Made by a program: the position numbers and the translations under genes. From Variovorax sp. RA8 (GTDB lineage: Bacteria > Pseudomonadota > Gammaproteobacteria > Burkholderiales > Burkholderiaceae_C), in contig NZ_LR594662.1 in assembly GCF_901827175.1 (NCBI RefSeq), positions 1,426,001 to 1,490,000 of the forward strand: a stretch of 64,000 nt of DNA, read 5' to 3'. Of this stretch, positions 25,386-33,663 are shown piece by piece (position 1 is the stretch's first letter; every line of letters begins with the position of its first letter). A model generated the notes under the pieces. The model searched no databases and was not told the DNA's origin. It saw nothing but the letters and a program-made list of their open reading frames with translations.

Positions 25386-26366
25386 TCAGTCCGCCTTGAG
25401 CCGGCCGTCCTTGGTGGCCTGCGTGGCCAGCGCGTATTCGGTGTCCAGGATGCGCGCGAATTCCTGCGGCGTGCCGGAGAAGGCGACGCTGCCGAGCTCC
25501 CGGGCGCTGTTGACAGTCTGCGGGTCCTTGACGGCCTGGGCGAGCGCGGCGGCGAGCTTGTCCTGCACGTCCTTCGGCGTTGCGCTGGGCGCCAGCACGC
25601 CGACGTAGGTGGTGCCGTCGAGCTCGCCGAAGCCCTGTTCCGCCACTGTCTGCACGCCCGGCAGCGACGGGTCCTGCGTCGGGCCGAGGACCGCCAGCGG
25701 CTGCAGCGTGCCGGCCTTCACATGCTGGAGCGAACTCGTCACCTGGTCGAAGTGCACGTCGACCTGGCCGCCGATCAGGTCGACCAGCGCCGGGCCGGAC
25801 CCCTTGTAGCTGACGACGGTGAACTTGGTCTTGAGCAGGCTCTCCAGCTGCAGCAGCGCAAGATGGTTCGGCGTGCCCGGCCCGGAGTGGGCCGCAGTCA
25901 GCTTGCCGTCGCCCGAGCGTGCATAGGCGGCGAGCTCCCTGAAGTTCTTGAAGCGGGTCTCGTTCTTGCGCGACAGCAGCACCATCGAGCTCTTGTTCAC
26001 CAGCCCGATCGGCGCGAAGCTCGATCGGCTGTAGCTGGTCTTGACCATCTCCGGCACGGTGACGATGACGCCGGCCCCGCATAGCAGCAGTGTGTAGCCG
26101 TCGGGCGCGGCGCGTGCGACCTGCATCGCGCCGATGGAGCCGCCCGCGCCGGCGCGGTTGTCCACGATCACCGACTGGCCCAGCACCTTGCCCAGCGCGA
26201 CGGCCACCGTGCGCGCGACGATGTCGGTGTTGCCCCCGGGCGCGAACGGCACGACGAGCGTGAGTGGCTTGCTGGGGAAGGCCTGTGCCCAGGCGCTCGT
26301 GCCCAGGAGGCTACCGGCGGCAGCGGCCGCCCCGAGGTTCAGCAGTTTGCGACGTTGAATGTTCAT
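25386..26366 (-). CDS. Bug/TctC-family periplasmic substrate-binding protein
   Basis: 326 residues. The N-terminus has a twin-arginine look (NIQRRKLLNLGAAAAAG) with cleavage near SAWA-QA, so export by Tat is possible. The Bug fold is shown by LTLVVPFAPGGNTDIVART, SVIVDNRAGAGGSIGAMQV, APDGYTLLLC, VVSYKGSGPALVDLIGGQVD and the terminal TPQEFARIL. It lies between an aldolase-family gene and dhaK and is the likely receptor for the sugar acid processed by this operon. A 200-base gap with two hairpins separates it from the aldolase gene. Confidence 0.9.
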   Translation of the reverse strand: MNIQRRKLLNLGAAAAAGSLLGTSAWAQAFPSKPLTLVVPFAPGGNTDIVARTVAVALGKVLGQSVIVDNRAGAGGSIGAMQVARAAPDGYTLLLCGAGVIVTVPEMVKTSYSRSSFAPIGLVNKSSMVLLSRKNETRFKNFRELAAYARSGDGKLTAAHSGPGTPNHLALLQLESLLKTKFTVVSYKGSGPALVDLIGGQVDVHFDQVTSSLQHVKAGTLQPLAVLGPTQDPSLPGVQTVAEQGFGELDGTTYVGVLAPSATPKDVQDKLAAALAQAVKDPQTVNSARELGSVAFSGTPQEFARILDTEYALATQATKDGRLKAD

Positions 26367-26486
26367 GGTTGCTTGTCTCCGATAGCTGTGTCGAGGGAAA
26401 TTGGGATGCGTATGTCAATGCTCCACCGCGCTTGGCCCGACGCGCGATGCATAACCCGCGCACGCCAGTCGGGGAACACCGCGGAA

Positions 26487-26527
26487 CCGGCTTTGCCGGG
26501 CCGCTGGTGTTGCCCCCGGTGAGGGGG
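26487..26527. repeat. Double-hairpin intergenic element
   Basis: Two adjacent small hairpins: CCGGC-TTT-GCCGG (26487-26499) and CCCCC-GGTGA-GGGGG (26513-26527). They lie in the 200-base gap between two genes of one operon and have no T-run, so they resemble a REP-like or mRNA-stabilising element rather than a terminator. Only this copy is in the window. Confidence 0.45.
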
Positions 26528-26566
26528 TTGGCGGACCACACGAAGTGGGCGAGCCTGGGGGTGAGC

Positions 26567-27457
26567 CTAGTTCTGGAAGCGCAGGACGTCGTCCAGTGCG
26601 CTCTTGATCCTTGCGAGCTGCGCCTCGCTCGTCGGCGGCATCGGGGCGCGCGGCAGGCCCGCGTTGCAGCCTTGCAGCGTGAGGGAGGTCTTCAGGTTCG
26701 CGGGCAGGTTGTCGGCCACGATCGCGTTCCAGAACGCCAGCATCGACTTGTGCATCTCCAGGGCCTTGGCATGGTCGCCCGCCTGCACGGCATTCCAGAG
26801 CGCGACGCACACGCCCGGCAGCGCGGCCGGGGTCGCGGCGATCGTGCCGTGCGCGCCCAGCGCGAACGACGAGTACAGCAGCGCATCCACCGCCGAGAAG
26901 ACCTTGCAGCCCTCGGGCACGCCCAGGAGCAGGTCGGCCATGAGCTTGAGGTCGCCCTGGCTCTGCTTGATGCCCTGCACGCCGGGCAGCTCCTTCATGA
27001 GCCGGATCATCTGCGCCGGGTTCAGGTAGTTCCACGGCACGACGTTGTAGATGATGACCGGGATGTCGACGGCCTCCGTCAGCGCCTTGAAGTGGCGCAA
27101 GGTCGCGTCCTCGTCGGGCTTGAAGAGGTAATGCACCGGCGTGACCTGCAGCGCCGCGATGGGCAGGTGCGAAATCGCCTTGGCGCGGTTGATCGCGTCG
27201 CGCGTGCTGTTGGAAATGATGCCGGCAACGATCGGCACGGCGCCCGCGACTTCTTCCGCGGTGATTTCCAGGAGGCGCTTGAACTCGTCGATCGTGAGCG
27301 TATGGCCTTCGCCGCTGCTGCCGCCGGGGCACAGTCCGTGCACCTTCTTGTCCAGGTTGAAGCGGATGACCTTGCGGAAGGCGGCTTCGTCGATGTCGCC
27401 GCCGGCGGTGAAAGGCGTGACGAGCGGCGGAATGACGCCCGAGAGATCAAGACCCAT
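26567..27457 (-). CDS. Dihydrodipicolinate-synthase-family aldolase/dehydratase
   Basis: 296 residues, class I pyruvate-type TIM-barrel enzyme. The Schiff-base lysine is Lys164 in GVQGIKQSQGD and the barrel tyrosine Tyr137 in VIIYNVVPWN; the pyruvate-carboxylate loop reads GGSSGEGHT (45-53) where true dihydrodipicolinate synthases have GTTGE. Such variants are catabolic aldolases or dehydratases of 2-keto-3-deoxy acids. The start is ATG 27457; the frame upstream is arginine-rich and unconserved. It heads the operon opposite the GntR regulator. Pairing with a ketose kinase suggests that the aldolase releases pyruvate and a short ketose/aldose from a sugar acid. Confidence 0.88.
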   Translation of the reverse strand: MGLDLSGVIPPLVTPFTAGGDIDEAAFRKVIRFNLDKKVHGLCPGGSSGEGHTLTIDEFKRLLEITAEEVAGAVPIVAGIISNSTRDAINRAKAISHLPIAALQVTPVHYLFKPDEDATLRHFKALTEAVDIPVIIYNVVPWNYLNPAQMIRLMKELPGVQGIKQSQGDLKLMADLLLGVPEGCKVFSAVDALLYSSFALGAHGTIAATPAALPGVCVALWNAVQAGDHAKALEMHKSMLAFWNAIVADNLPANLKTSLTLQGCNAGLPRAPMPPTSEAQLARIKSALDDVLRFQN

Positions 27458-27556
27458 GAAGAGGCTCCAGGTTTGCGGTGGTGAAAAGGGGTTGGGTGGC
27501 GCCGCACGCGATGCGCGGCGCGGTGAGGCCCGTTGCTTGCACCGCACTATAACCCG

Positions 27557-27576
27557 ACTAACATGTCAGATGTAGT
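27557..27576. promoter_or_regulatory. Candidate GntR operator
   Basis: Imperfect inverted repeat ACTAACAT-GTCAG-ATGTAGT in the AT-rich divergent gap between the aldolase operon and the GntR/FCD regulator. Position and symmetry fit an FCD-type GntR site. It was found by eye only. Confidence 0.4.
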
Positions 27577-27640
27577 ATGGTAGTAACCCTAGTGTGTTCA
27601 TCAGTCGTCGCGGAGTGATGTTTGCCCGTACCATCCGGGC

Positions 27641-28372
27641 ATGAACACCTCCGCCATCGCGCCGCCCGAGTTGCAGAACGCGTCTTCGCGCCGGGGCGCC
27701 GAGTCCGAGCCGGTCACGCAGCGAAACCGGGCCTACCAGGGGTTTCGCCAGCAGATCATCGATGCGCGGATCCGGCCCGGGCAATTCGTCTCGCAGCGCG
27801 AATTGATGCAGCTACTCCAGATGCCGCTGGCCGCCGTGCGCGAGCTGGTGCCCAGGCTCGAGGCCGCCGGGCTCATCAAGGCGGTCCCGAAGCGGGGCCT
27901 GCAGATCGCCACGGTCGACATGAAGCTGATCCGCAACGCGTGGCAGGTCCGTGCCATGGTGGAGCGTGAAGCCGTCCTGCACTTTGCGCGCGTGGCCAGT
28001 CCCGAGACCATCGCCCGGCTCATTGCGGACCACGAGGCCATCCTCGAGCGTGCTCTGCAACCTCGGCCCGACGATGCACTCGAGAAAGACGCCCAGGCGG
28101 TCGACTGGGGACTGCACGACACCATGGTCGACGCCATCGGCAACGAGATCCTGTCGGAGATCTATCGCGTCAACAGTCTGCACGTCCGCTTGATCCGCTA
28201 CGACGCGGATTCGATGCGCCCCGTGCAGGTCGTGCCGGCCATGCGCGAACACCTCGAGTTCCTTCGCGCCCTGGCCGACCACGACGCCGAGGGGGCGTTG
28301 AAGCACATGATGGCGCACATCGAACAGTCCAAGCACCGGGTGCTCGGCGGCATGCTGCGGGTGGGGCAGTAG
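27641..28372 (+). CDS. GntR-family regulator, FCD subfamily
   Basis: 243 residues. The winged helix is at about 30-90 (YQGFRQQIIDARIRPGQFVS, then LMQLLQMPLAAVRELVPRL and AGLIKAVPKRGLQIA). The FCD effector domain follows, with the metal-binding pattern spread over the D/H positions in DWGLHDTMVDAIGN, REHLEFLRALADHD and MMAHIEQSKHRV. It is divergent from the aldolase-Bug-dhaK-dhaL operon across 183 bases that contain an inverted repeat, and is almost certainly its repressor. FCD regulators usually bind the pathway's carboxylic acid. Confidence 0.9.
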   Translation: MNTSAIAPPELQNASSRRGAESEPVTQRNRAYQGFRQQIIDARIRPGQFVSQRELMQLLQMPLAAVRELVPRLEAAGLIKAVPKRGLQIATVDMKLIRNAWQVRAMVEREAVLHFARVASPETIARLIADHEAILERALQPRPDDALEKDAQAVDWGLHDTMVDAIGNEILSEIYRVNSLHVRLIRYDADSMRPVQVVPAMREHLEFLRALADHDAEGALKHMMAHIEQSKHRVLGGMLRVGQ

Positions 28373-28391
28373 CGCACGGGCCCGACGCGGC

Positions 28392-28428
28392 TTGCAGGAT
28401 CGTTGCGCATGTTTGCACGATCCTGCAA
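28392..28428. promoter_or_regulatory. Perfect 12-base inverted repeat upstream of the AraC gene
   Basis: TTGCAGGATCGT (28392-28403) and ACGATCCTGCAA (28417-28428) are exact complements 13 bases apart. Each arm resembles the TTGCA-N6-TGCAA site type, and the right half itself reads TTGCACGATCCTGCAA. It lies 52 bases before the AraC start and has no T-run, so an operator is likelier than a terminator. Confidence 0.6.
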
Positions 28429-28479
28429 CGCGCAAGCCTCGTTCGAGACAAACGGCGACGAGCTGCTTAAGCTCGGCGC

Positions 28480-29448
28480 ATGCTGACATCCATCCAGAAA
28501 GCCCCGCACGAGGACCGCTCCTCCGAGCAACTGCAGGTCACCGTGATGCGGGCCGAGCTTGCCGCGCAGATCGACCGGCTCACCGGCGGTGTCGACGGCC
28601 TCTATGAGACGGCGGTTCCGCGATTTCTGCTCGCGCGGGTCTCGCACATGCAGCATCCGGCGCATGTGGTGCACGAGCCGGCCTTCTGCGTGCTCGCGCA
28701 GGGCAGCAAGCGCGTGCTGCTGGCCGACGAGGTCTACATCTACGACAGCGGCCAGTACCTCGTGGTGGCGCAGAACCTGCCCGTGTCCGGCCAGGTGATC
28801 GACGCCTCGCCGGACGCGCCGTACCTGGGCCTGAAGCTGAGCTTCGACGTCAAGGACATCGCCGCCGCGGCGCTCGAGTTCAGGTTCGGCGAGGCCGTTC
28901 CCGCGCGCGCCTCGCCGCGCGGGATCTACACCGGCGAGCTGTCCACGGCAGTGCTCGACCCGGTGCTGCGCCTGGTCAAGCTGCTGGCCTCGCCCGAGGA
29001 CGTCGCGGCGCTGGCGCCGCTGGTCATTCGCGAGATCCTGTACCGGCTGCTGAGGTCGCCCGACGGTTGGCGGCTGGCGCAGATGGCGATGGTGGACAGC
29101 CACAGCCAGCGCATCACCCAGGCCATCAGCGTACTCTCGCGGCGCTTCCAGGAGCCGCTGCGCGTGGAGGCCCTCGCCGAAGAGGTCCACATGAGCGTGT
29201 CTTCTCTGCACCACCACTTCAAGGCGGTCACAGCAATGAGCCCGCTGCAGTTCCAGAAGCAGCTGCGACTGCAGGAGGCACGGCGCATCATGATCGGCGA
29301 GAACGTGGATGCCGCCACCGCCGGCCATCGCGTGGGCTATGAAAGCCAGTCGCAGTTCAACCGCGAGTACAGCCGCTTCTTCGGCTCGCCGCCGGCACGG
29401 GACGTGAAGCGGCTGCGGGAGCTGCAGCTCGGGCGCGTGACCAGTTGA
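28480..29448 (+). CDS. AraC-family transcriptional regulator with AraC_N cupin-like domain
   Basis: 322 residues. The N-terminal ligand domain (about 45-190) matches the AraC_N family: FCVLAQGSKRVLLADEVYIY, the QYLVVAQNLPVSGQV strand pair, and LVIREILYRLLRSPDG at its end. The C-terminal double helix-turn-helix (about 215-310) has RVEALAEEVHMSVSSLHHHF, MSPLQFQKQLRLQEARRIM and VGYESQSQFNREYSRFFGSP, the last being the AraC signature. It stands alone between the GntR and LuxR genes; its target is probably itself, through the 12-base inverted repeat, or a distant alcohol/aldehyde stress gene. Confidence 0.9.
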   Translation: MLTSIQKAPHEDRSSEQLQVTVMRAELAAQIDRLTGGVDGLYETAVPRFLLARVSHMQHPAHVVHEPAFCVLAQGSKRVLLADEVYIYDSGQYLVVAQNLPVSGQVIDASPDAPYLGLKLSFDVKDIAAAALEFRFGEAVPARASPRGIYTGELSTAVLDPVLRLVKLLASPEDVAALAPLVIREILYRLLRSPDGWRLAQMAMVDSHSQRITQAISVLSRRFQEPLRVEALAEEVHMSVSSLHHHFKAVTAMSPLQFQKQLRLQEARRIMIGENVDAATAGHRVGYESQSQFNREYSRFFGSPPARDVKRLRELQLGRVTS

Positions 29449-29494
29449 CGGGCTGCGCTGCCTTAAGATGCCTCCATAAAGCAAGGAGGCCCGA

Positions 29495-30238
29495 ATGGGG
29501 AAGTGGCAGTTCGATTTTCCGCAGCCTGACCATGGAGCGTGGAGCGAGGCGGAAATCCTGAAATGGCTCTCGGGCGCCGCGAGGGCCTTTGAATTCGAAT
29601 GCTGCTCTATCGGCATCCGATTTCCGCTTCCCTTGACGAGCCCTCGCATCAGCGTCCTCAACAACTATCCGCGCGCATGGTGGGAGAGATACCTGGAGAA
29701 GAGCTACCACGCCATCGACCCTTCCGTCGTTCACTGCACCGCATCGCAACGGCCCGTGGTCTGGAGTGACTCCTTGTTTCGGCCAGCGAAAGAGTTCTGG
29801 GATGAAGCCCAATCGTTCGGCTTGAGGGTGGGGCGGGCCCAGTCGTGTCGTGATGGATTGGGCATCGTCAGCATGCTCACGTTCTCCCGTTCCAGTGAGC
29901 CCTTGAGTGCTGTCGAGCTGGCGTCGAAGGAGCGGGAACTGCGCATGCTCACCGAATGCGCTCATCGGCTGATGCTGCATGCATTCCGCTCCAGGCTGAT
30001 GGGGGCGATGCGGTCTGCCTTGACGGAGCGAGAGGTCGAGATCCTGCGATGGGCTGCCGACGGCAAGACCGGAAAAGACATCGCGCTGATCCTCGATATC
30101 TCGCTTTCAACCGTCAGGTTCCATCTGAAGAATGCCACGAGCAAACTGGACGCGGGCAACATTTCGGGGGCGATCGCTCGTGCCATGGTGCTGGATCTGT
30201 TGCAGGGCCCGAGTCCATCCTTGTGCAAGGGCAACTGA
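29495..30238 (+). CDS. LuxR-type quorum-sensing regulator (solo, autoinducer-binding domain)
   Basis: 247 residues. Residues 20-160 form an acyl-homoserine-lactone-type binding domain in which the conserved set can be matched: Trp62/63 and Tyr66 in YPRAWWERYLEKSYHAIDP, Asp75-Pro76 in the same stretch, and Trp90 in RPVVWSD. The C-terminal GerE helix-turn-helix follows (SALTEREVEILRWAADGKTG, then ISLSTVRFHLKNATSKL). No luxI-type synthase lies within the window, so this is a LuxR solo that would respond to foreign or distantly encoded signals. It is convergent with the ATP-grasp/MFS operon, the likely target. Confidence 0.88.
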   Translation: MGKWQFDFPQPDHGAWSEAEILKWLSGAARAFEFECCSIGIRFPLPLTSPRISVLNNYPRAWWERYLEKSYHAIDPSVVHCTASQRPVVWSDSLFRPAKEFWDEAQSFGLRVGRAQSCRDGLGIVSMLTFSRSSEPLSAVELASKERELRMLTECAHRLMLHAFRSRLMGAMRSALTEREVEILRWAADGKTGKDIALILDISLSTVRFHLKNATSKLDAGNISGAIARAMVLDLLQGPSPSLCKGN

Positions 30239-30271
30239 GAAGGCCCCTGCTGAGAAGGCTCCAGCGGGCGA

Positions 30272-31612
30272 CTAAGACGCGCGGAGGGCCTGCATGGGAG
30301 GCTTCGATGTCTCTTCGATGTACTTGGCCAACTCCACGCCGAGCACGGCGTCCAGCTCTCGCAGAAATTCATCACCTTTCAGCGCTGACGAATGTGGATT
30401 GGCGCCATGCACGATCACATGCCCGAGCGCTGAAAGATTGCTTTCGAAGCGTGGCAGCGGCATCCCGGGAGTCAATCTGAGTGTGCAGAACGAGATGCCG
30501 TAGCGATGCAAGAGGGCATCGAGTTCTTCCTGCATGAAGTCCTCGGACACAAAGCCTTCACTCTTCGCGCCAATCAGCACCACGGTCGCCGAGCCGCGCA
30601 GGGCGTCCTGGTCGACCGCAACATCTTCGGCGAGGTAGAGGCGGAGCAGCATCTCGAACGCATCACGGTCGGAAAGCGCCTGATACACCTGAGGGCCGAC
30701 GCCACCCATCATGCGGCCATTGATCTCCACCAGGCACGGGCCGTCGTCCGCATACAGGATCTCGACATGGTATAGCCCGAAGTCCAGGGCCAGGCATTTG
30801 AATACATCGCTGACATACTGCTCGAGCTTCGCGAGCTTGTGTCCCTCCAGACCCGACGGCATGGAGTAGCCCATCTCAAGCAGATCATTGTGCTGCGAGC
30901 GGTAGCGAGTGGTGGTGGCAAAGCACAGCACTTCCCCGTCCTTCACGATCACCTCGGACGAATGCAAGGAGCCCGTGACGTACTCTTCGAGGATGTAGTT
31001 GTTGTTGACGATCAGGTTGATCATCGGGTCTGATTGCTTGCGGGCAGCGTCCAGCGTGGCGACGAAAGCAGCAAGTTCCGCATCGGTCTTGCATACCGCG
31101 GAGAACTGTTTCCCGAATCCTCGGGTCGGCTTGACGACCAATGGCGCGTGGATGACACGCCCCCGGTCGACCAGCAAATCTGCCTCTGGCAACACCTGGT
31201 GACGCGGAGAGCGCAGTCCCGCCTCGGCGAGCTTTTGGCGACAGCGGTCTTTGAAGACGGCGTTCTGCAGCGCCTCTGCATCGGGCGCAGGGAGGCCCAG
31301 CGTCTGCGCCGCCTGCGCGACCGGCAGGATGGCGGCTTCCGAGGTCGTGATCAGTGCGTCGATGGCATGTGCCTCGGCAATCTGCCTCAGCTCGTTCACC
31401 AGGCGACCGTCCGTGACAGTCGGCACGACCACATGCCGGTCTACGTGGACAAGATGAGGCGTGATGCGATCCCGATCCTTGGTCGAGATTGCCAGGAACG
31501 AGGAGTCCTGCGGCTCGACAAAAGTGACTCGGCAGCCAATATCCTTGGCAGTCTTGAACGCCAACAGGCCCGCCAGCGTGCTGTCCACGACAACGACGTG
31601 TCGTTCGATCAT
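30272..31612 (-). CDS. ATP-grasp carboxylate-amine ligase
   Basis: 446 residues. Pre-ATP-grasp Rossmann-like part (RHVVVVDSTLAGLLAFKTAK), then the ATP-grasp core: PLVVKPTRGFGKQFSAV (lysine and P-loop-like glycines), ILEEYVTGSLHSSEVIV, FGLYHVEILY and LVEINGRMMGG with the Mg-binding Glu/Asn. The architecture resembles the BacD/L-amino-acid-ligase group that joins a carboxylate to an amine through an acyl phosphate. It overlaps the MFS stop by one base (TGATG) and is the last gene of the operon. It probably makes a dipeptide or an amino-acid conjugate; the substrates cannot be named. Confidence 0.85.
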   Translation of the reverse strand: MIERHVVVVDSTLAGLLAFKTAKDIGCRVTFVEPQDSSFLAISTKDRDRITPHLVHVDRHVVVPTVTDGRLVNELRQIAEAHAIDALITTSEAAILPVAQAAQTLGLPAPDAEALQNAVFKDRCRQKLAEAGLRSPRHQVLPEADLLVDRGRVIHAPLVVKPTRGFGKQFSAVCKTDAELAAFVATLDAARKQSDPMINLIVNNNYILEEYVTGSLHSSEVIVKDGEVLCFATTTRYRSQHNDLLEMGYSMPSGLEGHKLAKLEQYVSDVFKCLALDFGLYHVEILYADDGPCLVEINGRMMGGVGPQVYQALSDRDAFEMLLRLYLAEDVAVDQDALRGSATVVLIGAKSEGFVSEDFMQEELDALLHRYGISFCTLRLTPGMPLPRFESNLSALGHVIVHGANPHSSALKGDEFLRELDAVLGVELAKYIEETSKPPMQALRAS

Positions 31613-32847
31613 CAGTTTCTTTCAGGAGATGCGGCGTACAGCGAAGCGCGACTGGCGGCCCGCCACCGGACGAATTGAGCCGCGCCGAAGCCGGTCGCAA
31701 AGAGGGCCGCCGTTGCCGCCAACCCGAACCACTTGACCGTGAAGGCGCCAACGAATATGGCCAGCATCATGCCGGCGTAGACCAGTGCGTACTGAAGCGC
31801 GGCCACCATCGGCATCTGGTGTTTCGGTGTTGCTGCCATGATGTCCGCCTGCAGCCGAAAGAACGCCAGCTCGAACAGAAAGAAGTAGGCGAAGTACAGC
31901 GGATAGCTTTCAGGCCAGCTTCGTCCGATGCAGGCTGCAAACATGGCAGTCGCGCAAGCCGGGTAGATGTAGCGCAGGTCGAACGCCGTGCCTCTCCTGC
32001 TCATGAAATAGAAGTACAACGCACCCGCCACCGCGGCCAGGCTGGCGACGATTTGAAGAAGGCCCACGTATTGCTGGGAGAGGCCGAGATGGTAAGCAGG
32101 CAACGCCACCCGGGAGATGTTGTAGAAGCCCTGGAAGAAGGAGCCCAGCAAGACAAAACTCACCAGACTTCGGCGCAGCGCGGGCAACTCCCGCACGAGC
32201 TGGAGGCCGTTGGCCAGCCGGAAGGAGGCGGCTTGCCCGGGCGGCGTTTTGCCTGCCGAGGGGGGCAGCAGGAAGGTGCAGAGTGCGGCACATGCGAACA
32301 GGGAAATGGTGGCGATTGCCGTGGCGCCTGCAGTCATCTGGCTCGGGAAGAATGCCATGATGGCGCCAGCCACTGCGCCCGCAATGAACTGTGCCGTCAA
32401 TGTCAGAGGCACGGTGAACTTGATCTCGTCGGTCGAGAAGTACTGCTTGATGACGACGATGCGGGCCACCCGCTGGATCGCGTCCAGTGCTCCGATCACG
32501 GTGGCCCCGATCAGGATGACCCAGGTGTTCAAGGTGGAGAACTGAAAGAGCACGAGGCATGCCGCCGCGCCCAGCGCGTTGGTGAGTCGCAGCAGCATGC
32601 GCACCTCGAATCGGCCAGCCAGGCTGCTCAACTGGAGCGCCAGGATCACCGGAACCACCATGGGCGCAAACAGCACGAACTCGGAAACCAGCAGACTGTC
32701 GAGTTCGCGCAATGCGTGGTGCGCAAGGAAAATGTAGACCAGCACGCTGGCCGAGATGGACGACAGGTTGATCACCCACAGCAAGGCCGTGAGCGACCGC
32801 TTGCCGATGACGGTGCCGGGTTTCGCATCTGCCGACGGCATGGTCAT
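31612..32847 (-). CDS. MFS transporter (probable exporter)
   Basis: 411 residues with about twelve hydrophobic segments, starting at LTALLWVINLSSISASVLVY and ending near LAATAALFATGFGAAQFV. The family is weakly matched: there is no textbook GxLaDrxGrR loop between helices 2 and 3, and instead LAGRFEVRMLLRLTNALG. It is coupled to both neighbours, overlapping the dioxygenase remnant by ATGA (32844-32847) and the ATP-grasp gene by one base. It most likely exports the ATP-grasp product and so gives self-protection. Confidence 0.82.
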   Translation of the reverse strand: MTMPSADAKPGTVIGKRSLTALLWVINLSSISASVLVYIFLAHHALRELDSLLVSEFVLFAPMVVPVILALQLSSLAGRFEVRMLLRLTNALGAAACLVLFQFSTLNTWVILIGATVIGALDAIQRVARIVVIKQYFSTDEIKFTVPLTLTAQFIAGAVAGAIMAFFPSQMTAGATAIATISLFACAALCTFLLPPSAGKTPPGQAASFRLANGLQLVRELPALRRSLVSFVLLGSFFQGFYNISRVALPAYHLGLSQQYVGLLQIVASLAAVAGALYFYFMSRRGTAFDLRYIYPACATAMFAACIGRSWPESYPLYFAYFFLFELAFFRLQADIMAATPKHQMPMVAALQYALVYAGMMLAIFVGAFTVKWFGLAATAALFATGFGAAQFVRWRAASRASLYAASPERN

Positions 32848-33113
32848 GCAGGGACTGGATCGTCAATGTGGATCGCGCCCTGGTTTCGCTCGAATTCCTC
32901 GCCATAGCGGCGACGCTCCCAGGCATTGAACGCAATGATCATGATGTCGCGATGCCCGCCCTCATCGCTCGCCGGCAGAATATGGGATGCGTTGTGCCAC
33001 ATCTTGTCGTCGGCCATGATGATGGCTTCGTTCTCGCCCAGAATGTCCTCGAAGAAGCAGGGGCCTCCGCCCGTAGGCATGAGCTGGCTCACACCCCCGG
33101 TGATGTTGTGCCG
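32844..33113 (-). pseudogene. 2-oxoglutarate/Fe(II) dioxygenase, C-terminal remnant
   Basis: Only the last 90 or so codons of a 2OG-Fe(II) oxygenase of the amino-acid hydroxylase type (like L-isoleucine 4-hydroxylase) remain. The reading frame is recognisable from RHNITGGVSQLMPTGGGP, through KMWHNASHILPASDEGGHRD with the distal iron histidine and the 2OG-binding arginine, to AFNAWERRR. The N-terminal two-thirds, including the HxD motif, are missing, and no start codon of its own is evident (a GTG at 33092 is in frame). Upstream it runs directly into the aminotransferase fragment in another frame. Its stop still overlaps the MFS start. Confidence 0.75.
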
Positions 33114-33598
33114 CGCGAAAACGCTCCGGAAGTCATGCCATGGTAGGCGCCGTGGAATGCGATGACACTTTGCCGGCCCGTCGCGATTCTGAAAAGCTTC
33201 AGCGCTGCCGCCACGGCATCTGAGCCGGTGGGTCCGCAGAACTGGATTCGTGCGTCTTCCGAGAAGGCGGCGGGCAGGGTCTGGAACAGCTGGTCGACGA
33301 AGCTCAGCTTCGCTGGTGTGGCGATGTCCAGTCCTTGCAGAATGTGCCCCGAACTCAGAAACGAATGCACCCTGTCCATCACTTCAGGATGGTTGTGGCC
33401 CAGTGGGAGCGCACCGGCGCAGGCGAGCAGATCGATGTATGCCCGGCCTTCGATGTCCCAAACCCTGGACAACGAGCCGCGGGCGATCATGCAGTCGAAG
33501 GTACGTGCGTATGTTCTTGCGCTGGACTCTTTCCGTGCAATGAATTGGATCGCCTCTTCATGCTCGGCAGTGGTCGCCAGCATCTCTGTCTTGTTCAT
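33089..33598 (-). pseudogene. Class III aminotransferase (diaminobutyrate type), N-terminal fragment
   Basis: 169 codons, about a third of a normal class III aminotransferase (about 430-460). The N-terminus fits the 2,4-diaminobutyrate/EctB group: SARTYARTFDCMIARGSLSR, YIDLLACAGALPLGHNHPEV, HILQGLDIATPAKLSFVDQL and CGPTGSDAVAAALKL, ending at AFHGAYHGMTSGAFS. The PLP lysine region and everything after it are absent. After GAFS the frame reads a few random residues and stops, because the sequence has been joined to the dioxygenase remnant. It was the first gene of the operon; a 16-base palindrome lies 66 bases upstream. Confidence 0.82.
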
Positions 33599-33663
33599 GT
33601 GGAAATCCTGCCCCGGAACTCCGGGAGGAGCGGGATTTCATCACCGATCGCGTTCTGCCGAAA

